A DNA stretch of 56,218 nucleotides, from positions 1-56,218 of the forward strand of contig CALUJO010000012.1 in NCBI GenBank assembly GCA_944320965.1. Reading direction: 5' to 3'. Numbering within the stretch: the first letter of the stretch is position 1; every line of letters starts with the position of its first letter. Positions 34,415 through 43,835 of this stretch are shown piece after piece. The notes beneath the pieces are model-generated. The model was not told the origin of the DNA and did no database searches. It saw only the letters and a list, made by a program, of their open reading frames with translations. Both the position numbers and the translations under genes were made by a program. This DNA is from an uncultured Bacteroidaceae bacterium. GTDB lineage: Bacteria; Bacteroidota; Bacteroidia; Bacteroidales; Bacteroidaceae.

Positions 34415-34498
34415 TACCCAGACCCGGGGTCGAACCGGGATGGATTTTACTCCACTGGTGTTTGAGACCAGCGCGTCTACCGATTCCGCCATCTGGGC
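34415..34498 (-). tRNA. tRNA-Leu (CAA)
   Basis: A class II tRNA. On the minus strand GCCCAGA pairs with TCTGGGT, and the anticodon stem-loop CTGGT-CTCAAAC-ACCAG gives CAA. CCA is not encoded. Confidence 0.94.
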
Positions 34499-34521
34499 AA
34501 CTGTTTTTCTCAATTGCGATG

Positions 34522-34552
34522 CAAAGGTAATGCTTTTTTTTGAATTAGCAAA
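34522..34552 (-). promoter_or_regulatory. promoter of tRNA-Leu
   Basis: On the minus strand TTTG, 19-nt spacer and TACCTTTG (complement of 34522-34529) match the consensus, 24 bp before the tRNA. Confidence 0.7.
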
Positions 34553-34701
34553 TATTGGCATTGATTTTTTTAATATACTGATACTTTTTGTTGTTTTGTG
34601 ATGTTTGTAACTTCTGTATTGAATGTTTCTAAGCCTTGATATATAACAGATTCTATATTTTATGTCTTTGAAAAAATTGCTAACGGTTATGGGTATAACA
34701 T

Positions 34702-34733
34702 AAATGGCAGGAACATGAAAGTTCCTGCCATTT
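34702..34733 (-). terminator. probable terminator of the KdsC-like gene
   Basis: A perfect 13-bp stem (34702-34714 with 34721-34733) lies downstream of the phosphatase stop on the minus strand. The T-run after it is weak. Confidence 0.6.
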
Positions 34734-34795
34734 ATATTGTGAGTCATGTTTAGGTTTTGACTGCCTGTTTATATGTATAGTTTCATAAATCTTGT

Positions 34796-35296
34796 TCAGA
34801 TACACATGTCAATGACTTCTTCAAGCATATTGTTGTCTGCAAGAATTTTTTCAATGAACTCTCTGAATGCTCCGTAACCTCCATGGGTGGTAGTGACGTA
34901 GTTTACTTCTTTCTTTATATATTCTGGAGTGTTTACTGGAGAACAGCTGAACCCTACTTTTCTTAGCAGTCCTAGGTCATTTATGTCATCGCCAATGAAA
35001 GCGACTTCGTTTAATGTAATTCCAAGTTGGGAACAAAGTTCTTCAGCCTTCTTTACCTTGTCCTTTACTCCAAGATAGCAATGTTCTATTTTAAGCTTTT
35101 CGGCGCGTTTAGCTACGATTTGAGTGTTTTCGCCTGTCATTATTGCAAGCGGTATGTTCAGTTTTCGCAGGAATATTACTCCCCATCCGTCTTTTACTGA
35201 AAAGCGTTTCATTATATCTCCGTCGGCAGTGTAGTACATTCCTCCGTCAGTCATTACGCCGTCAATGTCTGTTATGACAAGTTTTGGTAGTGCCAT
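34796..35296 (-). CDS. KdsC-family HAD phosphatase (KDO-8-P or KDN-9-P type)
   Basis: This 166-residue protein is a capless C0-type HAD phosphatase. It has the nucleophile motif TDIDGVMTDGG (Asp 10 and 12), a second motif IMTGENTQIV, Lys in GVKDKVKKAEEL and the acidic motif IGDDINDLGLL. KdsC removes phosphate from KDO-8-P; close relatives in Bacteroides act on KDN-9-P or similar nonulosonic acid phosphates. The gene just upstream (35299-35658) is a wreck whose last fragment looks like the end of a sialic-acid-synthase-type protein, which favours the KDN or sialic role. It is then an orphan here. Confidence 0.85.
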   Translation of the reverse strand: MALPKLVITDIDGVMTDGGMYYTADGDIMKRFSVKDGWGVIFLRKLNIPLAIMTGENTQIVAKRAEKLKIEHCYLGVKDKVKKAEELCSQLGITLNEVAFIGDDINDLGLLRKVGFSCSPVNTPEYIKKEVNYVTTTHGGYGAFREFIEKILADNNMLEEVIDMCI

Positions 35297-35298
35297 AT

Positions 35299-35658
35299 TA
35301 ATCTATGTCTTTAAGATAAATAAGTTCGTTTCTTTTTATTGCGTTTTTTATAAAGTCTTTGTCTCTCCATTTTACGCCGTCACAGGGGCTTGGCATGTGT
35401 ATGTCACTCTCTGCTACCGTTTCGCCAGGTATAAACTCTCTTTTGGCTGCAATAGAGCGCTCATTATATTATGGTTTTATTTTGAGTTTCTGATTGTCTG
35501 TTTTTCCATTCTTTTAAAATATTCAGGATTGCCGTTAATGACATCAATAATATTGTTTATTGATATACTTCCCCTTTTCATGACTTCTGCAAAAATTCCT
35601 TCTACATTTCAAAGTATTCTGCCGTTTCAAGCGTAAGCCTTATTCCGTAATTGTCCAT
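35299..35658 (-). pseudogene. decayed gene, possible NeuB-type synthase remnant
   Basis: On the minus strand, protein-like fragments in different frames follow one another: MDNYGIRLTLETAEYFE, then EGIFAEVMKRGSISINNIID, then after a stop IAAKREFIPGETVAESDIHM ... KRNELIYLKDID, which ends just before the phosphatase start. The last piece resembles the C-terminal SAF-like domain of NeuB-family acid synthases (a KRDIxxGE pattern). Stops and frame changes rule out one intact protein. The catalytic barrel is missing. Gene identity is tentative. Confidence 0.5.
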
Positions 35659-35659
35659 A

Positions 35660-36496
35660 TTATACTTTCATTCTTTCAAAGGCATCTATGTATGAGCCTT
35701 CGGATATGTTTATAATTTTCTTCCCAAGCGTTTTGCAGTACTCTTCAACATAAATGTAAGAGCGGAAGGCAATAGCCATACTTTCAACAAGCATATATAG
35801 CTTATATGGCGATGTTACTCTTGTTGTTCCCTTCTTGTCATAGAAGTGTGCGCAGTCTTCCTGAACAACATTATTTTCGTCAACCCATATTTCCTTCATC
35901 CACGAATGGTCGGCACCAGCAAGGTATATCCTGTTATACGGCAGGGCAAGCGATACCATGCAGCATGCTACAAGTACGTTGCGCGGGCGAGGCATACCCC
36001 ATCCTTTTCTGTAGCAGAAATGACAGAATGATTTGTATCCTTCAACCGGAGTGGGGTTGAAGAAATTTATGGTTATGTTTCTGTTTTTGCTTACAATATC
36101 CTGCCATCCCTTGTTTTTGCATGCTGTTGACGGAACAAAAAGTGTCATTTGCCATGAAGTCTTTTCAATCATAGGTTCAAATACCTTTCTGACCGTATTT
36201 TCGTTTTCAAAGAAGGCGGGATCCATAAGAAGATAATATTTCGGATGGAGTTCTGTATAATCTGCCGATGTGGACGAGAAGTTTACAACCAGCAGGTCCT
36301 TGTCTTCAGTAAATGCTCTGTTCTCATCAAGCAGTTTTCTTAATGAAGGACCATTTCCAAGTATAAGCAATTCTCTGTTGCTTGCCTTTATGTTGCCCAG
36401 GTTTGTTCCCTTTGACATTATGGCAATTTTTATCAAACTGCCTAATGATTGGGAAAACAGGTTCAGTTCATTTTGTATTTTAGTTAAAGCCCCCAT
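35660..36496 (-). CDS. DUF115 / MptE-like or sialyltransferase-like protein
   Basis: This 278-residue cytoplasmic protein has LLILGNGPSLRKLL near 44-57, a nucleotide-sugar or nucleotide-binding type loop seen in DUF115 proteins and in GT42-like glycosyltransferases. Later parts are HPKYYLLMDP, YLAGADHSWM and a C-terminal INISEGSYIDAFER. In Bacteroidota such genes lie in surface glycan loci, sometimes with nonulosonic acid genes, which fits the KdsC-like gene and the remnant next to it. Its stop lies 2 bp from the pseudogene start. Exact activity is unknown. Confidence 0.6.
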   Translation of the reverse strand: MGALTKIQNELNLFSQSLGSLIKIAIMSKGTNLGNIKASNRELLILGNGPSLRKLLDENRAFTEDKDLLVVNFSSTSADYTELHPKYYLLMDPAFFENENTVRKVFEPMIEKTSWQMTLFVPSTACKNKGWQDIVSKNRNITINFFNPTPVEGYKSFCHFCYRKGWGMPRPRNVLVACCMVSLALPYNRIYLAGADHSWMKEIWVDENNVVQEDCAHFYDKKGTTRVTSPYKLYMLVESMAIAFRSYIYVEEYCKTLGKKIINISEGSYIDAFERMKV

Positions 36497-36545
36497 TTTC
36501 TACTTATAAAAATCTTTGTAAAGATAGTGCAAATGAACAACAGCA

Positions 36546-36582
36546 ACAAAAAAAGCCGGAAGAATATATTTCCCCGGCTGTA
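36546..36582 (-). terminator. terminator of pfkA
   Basis: AGCCGG and CCGGCT arms with extra pairing, followed on the minus strand by seven T, lie 24 bp after the pfkA stop. Confidence 0.8.
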
Positions 36583-36602
36583 TGCTGTTTTTTAATTTAT
36601 TC

Positions 36603-37583
36603 TTAGATAGACAGTTCTCTTAGAACGTTGACAAGGTCGCGGTCAATAGGCTTGTCGTTTTTGATTGCTTTAGAGAATGGAACATACACGATATTATCAT
36701 GGTGGATACCTATCATTACGTTTCTCTGTCCTTCCATAAGAGCTTCTATACTTGCAGCGCCAAGACGGCTGGCTAGGATACGGTCGTGTGCTGTAGGGCT
36801 TCCTCCTCTCTGAAGATGTCCAAGGATTGTCACACGAACGTCGTATTGAGGATATTCATTCTTTACACGTTCTGCATAGTGCATTGCACCTCCTGTCAGT
36901 TCGCTTTCGGCAACAAGTACAATACTACTGTTCTTTGATTTGCGGAATCCGTTCTTTATGAATTCTTCAAGTTGGTCGACTTCTGTTTCAAATTCCGGTA
37001 TGATTGCCGCTTCTGCGCCAGATGCGATAGCTCCGTTAAGGGCAAGGAATCCGGCATCACGTCCCATAACTTCAACAAAGAAAAGACGTTCGTGCGAAGT
37101 TGCAGTATCACGGATTTTGTCAATGCACTCCATAATGGTGTTGAGTGCCGTATCATATCCGATTGTTGTATCTGTTCCGTAAAGGTCGTTGTCTATGGTT
37201 CCCGGCAAACCGATGCATGGAACATCGTATTCTTCGGCAAATATTCTGGCACCTGTCAGTGAACCGTCACCGCCGATTACGATTAGAGCATCAATTTCCT
37301 GCGCTTTCATGTTTTCGTAAGCAGCTTTTCTTCCTTCAGGGGTTGTAAATTCCTTGCAGCGTGCAGTCTTCAGAATTGTACCTCCCTGCTGTATGATGTT
37401 ACTTACATTCTGGCTTTTGAACTCTACTATTTCATTTGTAACAAGACCTTTATACCCTCTGTAGATACCTTTGACTTTAAGGCCGTTAAATATTGCTGAG
37501 CGTGTTACGGCACGGATAGCTGCATTCATTCCGGGAGCATCACCTCCGGATGTTAGAATTCCGATGCATTTAATTTTTCCCAT
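36603..37583 (-). CDS. pfkA: ATP-dependent 6-phosphofructokinase
   Basis: PfkA phosphorylates fructose-6-phosphate, the committed step of glycolysis. The start is ATG 37583 ([14 protein letters not shown]); the longer frame from 37631 adds 16 residues with no family character and covers the promoter box CAAAGATA (37607-37614, minus-strand TATCTTTG). The 326 residues carry [21 protein letters not shown], the [20 protein letters not shown] substrate loop, and the allosteric-site region. GGDGS with Gly points to ATP rather than PPi as donor. Confidence 0.95.
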   Translation of the reverse strand: MGKIKCIGILTSGGDAPGMNAAIRAVTRSAIFNGLKVKGIYRGYKGLVTNEIVEFKSQNVSNIIQQGGTILKTARCKEFTTPEGRKAAYENMKAQEIDALIVIGGDGSLTGARIFAEEYDVPCIGLPGTIDNDLYGTDTTIGYDTALNTIMECIDKIRDTATSHERLFFVEVMGRDAGFLALNGAIASGAEAAIIPEFETEVDQLEEFIKNGFRKSKNSSIVLVAESELTGGAMHYAERVKNEYPQYDVRVTILGHLQRGGSPTAHDRILASRLGAASIEALMEGQRNVMIGIHHDNIVYVPFSKAIKNDKPIDRDLVNVLRELSI

Positions 37584-37694
37584 AGATATTGTTGCGTTTG
37601 TTTTGACAAAGATATGTTTTAAAACTGACAATCTGTGACAAAATATGTATATAAATGTCTTAAATCAGTCTAAAGAAGTTTATTTGTTTCAATT

Positions 37695-38645
37695 TTAATA
37701 CGGATTCTTGCCTGACAGAACATCCTCGAAATATGGTATGGTTTTAAGCAGACCTTCTTCAAGCTTTATCTGTGGTTCCCATCCCAGCTTTTCCTTGGCA
37801 AGAGTAATATCCGGTTGTCTCTGCTTCGGGTCATCGCCAGGAAGAGGCATGTATATTATTTTTGATTTTGAGCCCGTAAGATCAATAATCTTTTGTGCCA
37901 GTTCAAGCATAGTGAACTCTCCTGGGTTTCCTGTATTTACAGGTCCGGTGAAATCGTCGGATGTTGCCATCATTCTGACCATTGCTTCCACAAGGTCGTC
38001 TATATACTGGAAACTGCGAGTCTGGAGTCCGTCGCCATAGATTGTTATATCTTCGTTTTTAAGTGCCTGAACAATGAAGTTTGATACGACTCTTCCGTCA
38101 TTAGGGTTCATTCTTGGACCGTAGGTGTTGAATATGCGGACAATTTTTATCCTTACATTGTTCTGTCTGTGATAGTCCATAAACAAGGTTTCGGCGCAAC
38201 GTTTGCCTTCGTCATAGCAACTTCGGATACCTATAGGGTTGACATTTCCCCAATATGATTCTACCTGCGGGTGTATGATAGGGTCTCCATATACCTCGCT
38301 TGTTGAGGCCTGGAGGATTTTTGCTTTTGTCCTTTTAGCGAGTCCCAGCATATTTATGGCTCCCATTACCGATGTCTTTATCGTCTTTATCGGATTATAC
38401 TGGTAGTGCGGAGGCGATGCCGGGCATGCAAGGTTGTATATTTCGTCAACTTCGGCGAAATAAGGGAAAATAACATCCTGACGTACCAGCTCAAAGTGAT
38501 CGTTGCCTATCAGGTGACGTATGTTGTCCTTGCTGCCTGTGAAGTAGTTGTCAAGGCAGATTACGTCGTTTCCTTCTTTGAGAAGTCTCTCGCACAAATG
38601 GGAACCGATAAATCCGGCTCCTCCGGTTACTAATATCCTTTTCAT
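37695..38645 (-). CDS. UDP-glucuronate decarboxylase (UDP-xylose synthase)
   Basis: This 316-residue short-chain epimerase-family enzyme converts UDP-glucuronate to UDP-xylose. It has the NAD loop GGAGFIGSH at 8-16, the [10 protein letters not shown] segment, and the catalytic Tyr-Lys in SCYDEGKR near 150. CPASPPHYQ and the [12 protein letters not shown] region are typical of UXS. It overlaps ugd, which makes its substrate, by 4 bp (ATGA), so the two steps are coupled. The product probably feeds surface polysaccharide synthesis. Confidence 0.93.
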   Translation of the reverse strand: MKRILVTGGAGFIGSHLCERLLKEGNDVICLDNYFTGSKDNIRHLIGNDHFELVRQDVIFPYFAEVDEIYNLACPASPPHYQYNPIKTIKTSVMGAINMLGLAKRTKAKILQASTSEVYGDPIIHPQVESYWGNVNPIGIRSCYDEGKRCAETLFMDYHRQNNVRIKIVRIFNTYGPRMNPNDGRVVSNFIVQALKNEDITIYGDGLQTRSFQYIDDLVEAMVRMMATSDDFTGPVNTGNPGEFTMLELAQKIIDLTGSKSKIIYMPLPGDDPKQRQPDITLAKEKLGWEPQIKLEEGLLKTIPYFEDVLSGKNPY

Positions 38646-39964
38646 TTCTGTCCTATTCTTAAGTATTTGAATCCCAGTTCTCTGAGTTCTTCTCTGTCAT
38701 ATATGTTCCTGCCATCTACAATCAGATGGTCTTTCATTGCTTTATGTATTATGCTCCAGCTTGGTAGTCGGAACTGTTTCCATTTGGTTATTACGGCAAG
38801 TGCGTCGGAATCAATAACTGCTTCGTACATATCCTTGCAGTATTCAATGTTTTCATTGTTGCCGAATCTTCGTCTGGCTTCGTCCATTGCAATCGGGTCG
38901 TAGGCCTTTACTTTAGCCCCTGCTTCCGTAAGTTTCCTGATGACTACCAGTGACGGCGCTTCTCTCATGTCATCTGTTTCAGGTTTGAACGAGAGTCCCC
39001 ATACTGCTATTGTCTTTCCTTTGATGTTCCCGCCGAAAGATTCCATTATTTTGTCAAATACAATCATTTTCTGTCTTTCGTTCACTTCTTCAACTGCCTC
39101 AATAATCTGCATACGGTATCCGTTTTCCTTTCCGGTATGTATCAGAGCCTTTACATCCTTTGGGAAACATGAACCACCGTATCCGCAGCCGGCATACAGA
39201 AATCTGCTTCCTATACGCACATCTGCTCCTATGCCTTTGCGTACGTTGTCAATGTTTGCACCTACTCGTTCGCACAGATTGGCTATGTCGTTCATGAAAC
39301 TTATTCTTGTTGCCAGCATTGCATTGGCTGCATATTTGGTCATTTCTGCAGATGGAATGTCCATAATGAGGATAGGGTAGCCGTTCAGGGTGAATGGACG
39401 GTAAAGCTTTTCCATCATTTTTCTTGCCCTGTCACTCTCAACTCCCACTACAACGCGGTCGGGAGTCATGAAATCTTTGATTGCAGCACCTTCTTTAAGG
39501 AATTCCGGATTGGATGCAATGTCAAAGTCTATTTTTACCCCGCGTTTGTCAAGTTCTGCCTGAACAACGCCTCTTATTATTTTGGCTGTGCCTACTGGAA
39601 CTGTACTCTTTGTTACAAGTACAAGATACTTGTTCATGTGTTGTCCTACGGTGCGCGCAACATCCATTACATATTTCAAATCTGCGCTTCCGTCTTCATC
39701 GGGGGGAGTTCCTACTGCACTGAAAATTATGTCGACGTTGTCAATACATGATGTGAGATCTGTTGTAAAGTGAAGTCTGCCGGCTTTGACGTTTCTTTCT
39801 ACAATTTCGTCAAGTCCAGGCTCGTATATCGGCATTTGCCCGTTCTTGAGCTGTTCTATTTTGTTTTTGTCAATATCAACGCAGGTTACATTTATCCCCA
39901 TTTCGGAGAAACATGCTCCGGATACCAAACCTACATATCCGGTCCCAACTATCGCTATATGCAT
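38642..39964 (-). CDS. ugd: UDP-glucose 6-dehydrogenase
   Basis: Ugd oxidises UDP-glucose to UDP-glucuronate with two NAD. The 440 residues show the N-terminal Rossmann loop [10 protein letters not shown] at 7-16, [13 protein letters not shown] [12 protein letters not shown], and the catalytic Cys in [11 protein letters not shown] near residue 262. The C-terminal UDP-binding domain has [19 protein letters not shown]. Length is normal. It heads the two-gene operon with UDP-xylose synthase. A minus-strand TATATTTG box lies just upstream (complement of 40020-40027). Confidence 0.96.
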   Translation of the reverse strand: MHIAIVGTGYVGLVSGACFSEMGINVTCVDIDKNKIEQLKNGQMPIYEPGLDEIVERNVKAGRLHFTTDLTSCIDNVDIIFSAVGTPPDEDGSADLKYVMDVARTVGQHMNKYLVLVTKSTVPVGTAKIIRGVVQAELDKRGVKIDFDIASNPEFLKEGAAIKDFMTPDRVVVGVESDRARKMMEKLYRPFTLNGYPILIMDIPSAEMTKYAANAMLATRISFMNDIANLCERVGANIDNVRKGIGADVRIGSRFLYAGCGYGGSCFPKDVKALIHTGKENGYRMQIIEAVEEVNERQKMIVFDKIMESFGGNIKGKTIAVWGLSFKPETDDMREAPSLVVIRKLTEAGAKVKAYDPIAMDEARRRFGNNENIEYCKDMYEAVIDSDALAVITKWKQFRLPSWSIIHKAMKDHLIVDGRNIYDREELRELGFKYLRIGQK

Positions 39965-40101
39965 AATTTATGTCTTTAGTCAGATATGTCTATCTGTATT
40001 AAGTCTTAATAATCAGATGCAAATATACGAAAAATAATTGTTGCCGTCTGTCATTATTGCCATAACCCGGCAGACAAACTCTTCCGTATTGAATATATTT
40101 T

Positions 40102-40166
40102 CAAACCGAAGCTTGCGTTCTTAAAACCGAAGGCTCTGTTCCTGAAAACGAAGCCTTCGGTTTCAG
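40102..40166. repeat. array of three 21-22-nt palindromic units (locus 3)
   Basis: Units start at 40102, 40123 and 40145, each beginning AAACCGAAG or AAACGAAG, with GTTCTTA and GTTCCTGA linkers like those of locus 1. The last holds AACGAAGCCTTCGGTTT. It lies between the ispH stop and the ugd start. Confidence 0.65.
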
Positions 40167-40210
40167 ATTTTGTCTGACGAAATCTGTTTTACGGGATATT
40201 GTGCAGTTTG

Positions 40211-41080
40211 TTAGCACTGCATGATATCCTTTATTCTTTTCATTACATTTTCCATAAGCCATTTAGGGGTGGATGTTGCTCCACATATTCCTATGGATTT
40301 GTATTTCATTATATCTTCAGCATTTATGCCGTTTTCGTCTTCAATGAATACCGTGTTTGGATTTACCTTCAGGCATTCTTCGTAAAGCATTTTGCCGTTC
40401 GAGCTTTTTTTGCCTGAGACAAAATAGACAAGTTCGTGGTCTTTTGCAAATTTGCTTATATCAGGCATACGGTTTGCGACCTGACGGCAGATTGTATCAT
40501 AGGAATTGAACGATACGCTGTCCGGCTTGTTCTGTCTGATATATTCGGTTACTTCTCTGAATCCCTCAAGTGATTTGGTAGTCTGGGAGTAGAGATATGT
40601 GTTTTTGTTCAAATCAAGTTTTGTTGCCTCTTCAACCGATTGTATCACTTTTGCGTTTCCTTCGGTCTGCCCGACAAGTCCAAGAACTTCGGCATGTCCT
40701 CTTTTTCCGTAAATTACAATCTGGCTGCTGTCCTTGTCGCTGCCTGCATACTGCTGTTTTATCTTTTTCTGCAGGTTAAGGACAACGGGGCATGTCGCGT
40801 CTATTATTTCTATATTGTTTCTTTTTGCAGTTTCGTATGTCTCGGGGGGCTCTCCGTGTGCTCTGAGCAGAACTTTTGCATTTCTGAGCTGGCAGAATTC
40901 TTCGTGGTCAATCGTTATGAGTCCAAGTTTGCGCAGGCGTTCCATTTCCATGCTGTTATGCACAATGTCGCCCAGACAGTATAGAGTACCGTCCTTTGCA
41001 AGCTCTTCTTCTGCTTTCCTGATTGCAGCTGTGACTCCGAAACAGAATCCTGATTTGCTGTCTATTTCTGTTGTTGACAT
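40211..41080 (-). CDS. ispH: 4-hydroxy-3-methylbut-2-enyl diphosphate reductase
   Basis: IspH makes IPP and DMAPP in the last step of the MEP isoprenoid pathway using a [4Fe-4S] cluster. The 289 residues hold the three cluster cysteines in SGFCFGV (Cys 13), IDATCPVV and the C-terminal ICGATSTPKW. Conserved His residues are in LGDIVHN and RAHGEPP. It lies 13 bp after cmk; the order porQ-cmk-ispH is conserved in Bacteroidota. Its product feeds the polyprenyl synthetase encoded at 43836. Confidence 0.95.
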   Translation of the reverse strand: MSTTEIDSKSGFCFGVTAAIRKAEEELAKDGTLYCLGDIVHNSMEMERLRKLGLITIDHEEFCQLRNAKVLLRAHGEPPETYETAKRNNIEIIDATCPVVLNLQKKIKQQYAGSDKDSSQIVIYGKRGHAEVLGLVGQTEGNAKVIQSVEEATKLDLNKNTYLYSQTTKSLEGFREVTEYIRQNKPDSVSFNSYDTICRQVANRMPDISKFAKDHELVYFVSGKKSSNGKMLYEECLKVNPNTVFIEDENGINAEDIMKYKSIGICGATSTPKWLMENVMKRIKDIMQC

Positions 41081-41093
41081 AATGTCTGTTGGT

Positions 41094-41786
41094 TTATAAT
41101 GATGCGGCTTTCAGATACTGTTCGTAAAGCCATTTCTTCTGTTCGGCAATTGTCATGTTGCTGTTGTCCAGAGTAATGGCATCTTCGGCCTTGCGCAAAG
41201 GACTTACTTCGCGGTTCTGGTCTATATAGTCACGTTGTTTTACGTTTTCAAGTATTTCGTCAAAAACAGGTTCTTCGCCTTTAGCTTTAAGCTCGTCAAA
41301 TCTTCTTTGTGCTCTTATTTCCGGAGATGCGGTTACAAAAATCTTAAGCTCGGCATTAGGGAATACTGTTGTTCCTATGTCTCTGCCGTCCATGACAATA
41401 CCTTTTTCGTTACCCATTGCCTGCTGTTGTCTGACAAGTGCTTCACGTACGAAAGGGATTGCGCTTACAGGACTTACTCTTGAAGAAACTTCCATTCCGC
41501 GGATCTGGTCTTCAACTCTTGTTCCGTTCAAGTAAGTGTCCGGTCTTCCGGTTTCCTTGTTGAATTTGAAAGAGATGTGTATCCTGTCCATTTCCTGTTC
41601 AAGCCTGTCTGTGTCTATGTTGTTTTCTTTGTCAAACAAACCGTTCTGGAGGCAGTAGAGCGTTACGGTACGGTACATGGCGCCGCTGTCTATATATATG
41701 TATCCTATTTCTTTGGCAAGGTCTTTTGCCATTGTGCTTTTTCCGCAAGAGGAAAAACCGTCTATTGCTATTGTAATTTTTTTCAT
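41094..41786 (-). CDS. cmk: cytidylate kinase
   Basis: Cmk phosphorylates CMP and dCMP. The start at ATG 41786 ([18 protein letters not shown]) places the P-loop at residues 9-18 as in the family; the open frame upstream to 41930 runs antisense-like through the porQ end. The 230 residues include [13 protein letters not shown] and [13 protein letters not shown], typical CMP-binding parts. It sits between porQ and ispH with tight spacing. Confidence 0.95.
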   Translation of the reverse strand: MKKITIAIDGFSSCGKSTMAKDLAKEIGYIYIDSGAMYRTVTLYCLQNGLFDKENNIDTDRLEQEMDRIHISFKFNKETGRPDTYLNGTRVEDQIRGMEVSSRVSPVSAIPFVREALVRQQQAMGNEKGIVMDGRDIGTTVFPNAELKIFVTASPEIRAQRRFDELKAKGEEPVFDEILENVKQRDYIDQNREVSPLRKAEDAITLDNSNMTIAEQKKWLYEQYLKAASL

Positions 41787-41809
41787 GTTAATAATGTTTT
41801 GTTCTTTGT

Positions 41810-42784
41810 TTATAGTGCCATTGACAGGTTGACCATGAACGATGATGCCGAAACGTGGTATCTTGCATATGATGCTCCTATCTTGAATTTGTTGATTTTT
41901 AAACCGGCTCCTGCTGTCAGTCCTGCCCATCTGCTTGAGCCGTTAACTTTCATGTCGGATGCTATGCGACAGTTGTATCCTATGGCTGCATACAAGTTCT
42001 TTGTCGGTATGAAGTCCACGCCGAATACAAAATGGTTTATGAATTTTGTAATGAATTTATCTTTTACTCCGTTTATTTCACTTACCGGAGAGTTCTTCCA
42101 GTTTTGCAGATCCTGCATGGTTATAGAAATGCGGAGTGGGGCATGAGCCAGTCGTTTGCTTACTCCGACCAACAGGTTGACAGGAAGTTTCTCTCTGTAC
42201 TGTGTATAATATTTCAACTGGGCTCCAAGGTTCCTTGCCACGATTGAGAAGGAAAAGTCGTTTGAAGCCTTGTAGTAGTTTAGTCCGAGGTCGAATCCCA
42301 GCCCGAAGGACGAGTATTCGTCATATTTTGAATATAGCATTTTACCAGTAACGCCGCCGCTCCAGTAGTCGCTGAACTCATAAGAGAATGTAGCGGACAA
42401 TGCCATGTCCTTTGCTCCAAATTCGCCTTCCTTGTTTCCGTATATGTCGGCTTTGGTCATTTTTCCATAATCCATGTATTGCGCATTTACAGCCCATCCA
42501 AGTCTTTCGTTTATGAAACTTGAGAAACTTGCGGCTCCTATATTCACTCCTTTTATATAATACATATATGAAAGACTGACGTTTTTTCTGGCTACGCACG
42601 GTAGCAGTGATGGGTTTTGTGATGCCATTGTGAAATCATCTTCAACGGTCGTAATGTTTTCCCCTCCAAGTGCTGCCGCCCTTGCAGAAACAGGTATGTT
42701 AAGGAATTCATAGGTATAACCGCTTTGTGCTTTTGCCGTAACGGATATGGCAATCGTCAGGATGATGTATATTATTCTTTTCAT
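41810..42784 (-). CDS. porQ: PorQ-type outer-membrane protein (T9SS-associated)
   Basis: This 324-residue protein has a signal peptide (cleavage near TAKAQ, residue 20) and the PorV/PorQ-like pattern of a 14-stranded barrel. It starts [21 protein letters not shown] and has [10 protein letters not shown], repeated Gly/aromatic strands and a C-terminal strand ([13 protein letters not shown]). PorQ acts in attachment or anchoring of type IX secretion cargo. A PorQ homologue alone does not prove a complete T9SS. The two paralogues at the right end with a sorting-like C-terminal domain support one. Confidence 0.85.
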   Translation of the reverse strand: MKRIIYIILTIAISVTAKAQSGYTYEFLNIPVSARAAALGGENITTVEDDFTMASQNPSLLPCVARKNVSLSYMYYIKGVNIGAASFSSFINERLGWAVNAQYMDYGKMTKADIYGNKEGEFGAKDMALSATFSYEFSDYWSGGVTGKMLYSKYDEYSSFGLGFDLGLNYYKASNDFSFSIVARNLGAQLKYYTQYREKLPVNLLVGVSKRLAHAPLRISITMQDLQNWKNSPVSEINGVKDKFITKFINHFVFGVDFIPTKNLYAAIGYNCRIASDMKVNGSSRWAGLTAGAGLKINKFKIGASYARYHVSASSFMVNLSMAL

Positions 42785-42993
42785 TAATATTTAAATAACG
42801 CGCAAATATAATCAATTTTTCATTTATACATTGTATATATAGAATAACGGACAATTTAATGTTTTATGATAATAGTGCCCGTGTTTTATCTCTGAATGAA
42901 AACTATTTCCTTATATCTGTATGGAATAATATGTTTTTATAAGTTTAATTGAATTTTATTGCGAAAGATATGAAAAAGTTGTCGCGCAAGAAC

Positions 42994-43022
42994 TTGCATA
43001 AATAAAAAAAACTCTATATTTG
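42994..43022 (+). promoter_or_regulatory. promoter of tonB
   Basis: TTG at 42994-42996 and TATATTTG at 43015-43022 lie 18 nt apart, 48 bp before the start codon. Confidence 0.65.
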
Positions 43023-43069
43023 CAAATCAGTTGAAAGACTACTCAGTTAATTTTTTAATTATAAATTTT

Positions 43070-43759
43070 ATGAAAGTAAAGAAATCGCCTAAGGCAAACC
43101 TTGAGACCAAAAAAATGACTTGGCACCTTATGGGTTACGTTATCGTGCTTTCTTTGATGTTCGTGGCTTTTGAATGGTCAGAACGTGACAAGAAGATCGA
43201 TTTGTCAGGTCAGGTACAGGACATCGTTGCTGAGGAAGAAATGATTCCTATTACAGAGCAACAAGCAACACCTCCACCTCCTCCTCCACCGCAGGAAGTA
43301 CAGAAAGTGGAAGAAGTTTTGAAAATCGTGGAAAATGACGTTCAGGTTGAAGCCACTGAAATAGCAAGTTCTGAAGATGACAATACTGCTGTAGAAATTA
43401 AGGAAGTTGCAGCTCCGGTAGTTGTTGAAGAAGTTGTTGAAGAAGAAATCTTCCAGGTTGTAGAAGAAATGCCTTCTTTCCCAGGTGGTATGGGAGAATT
43501 GATGAAGTTCTTGGGTAACAATATCAAATACCCTGCTGTTGCACAGGAAAACGGTATCCAGGGTCGTGTTATTATCCAGTTCGTTGTTGAAAAGGATGGT
43601 TCTGTAGCTAATCCGGTTGTTGTTAAGGGTGTTGACCCTGCATTGGACAAGGAAGCTTTGCGCGTTGTTAAGTCAATGCCTAATTGGACTCCAGGTAAGC
43701 AACGTGGTAAGGCAGTACGTGTTAAATATACAGTGCCAGTTACCTTCAGATTGCAGTAA
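43070..43759 (+). CDS. tonB: TonB-family energy transducer
   Basis: TonB couples the inner-membrane proton motive force to outer-membrane receptors. The ATG at 43070 (MKVKKSPKANLETKK) is preferred over the in-frame start at 43031, which lies in AT-rich leader. The 229 residues have a single membrane helix (about 18-38) and a proline run (seven Pro near 65-72). An acidic Val/Glu-rich stretch follows, and a C-terminal TonB domain (about 150-229, GRVIIQFVVEKDGSV, ALRVVKSMPNWTPGKQRG, VPVTFRLQ). A strong terminator follows. The exbB-exbD operon lies 2 kb downstream. Confidence 0.92.
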   Translation: MKVKKSPKANLETKKMTWHLMGYVIVLSLMFVAFEWSERDKKIDLSGQVQDIVAEEEMIPITEQQATPPPPPPPQEVQKVEEVLKIVENDVQVEATEIASSEDDNTAVEIKEVAAPVVVEEVVEEEIFQVVEEMPSFPGGMGELMKFLGNNIKYPAVAQENGIQGRVIIQFVVEKDGSVANPVVVKGVDPALDKEALRVVKSMPNWTPGKQRGKAVRVKYTVPVTFRLQ

Positions 43760-43780
43760 TTTGCATACTATAAAATTCTT

Positions 43781-43810
43781 AGGGCTGCTTTTTCGGGCAG
43801 CCCTATTTTT
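43781..43810 (+). terminator. terminator of tonB
   Basis: AGGGCTGC and GCAGCCCT form an 8-bp stem followed by ATTTTTAT, 22 bp after the stop. Confidence 0.85.
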
Positions 43811-43835
43811 ATGAAAACTTCAAAGTATTGAGATT

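Noticed and set aside
41810..42784. Proof of a complete type IX secretion system
   Set aside because: Only PorQ is in the window. PorQ homologues can occur without the rest, so the system remains unproven here.
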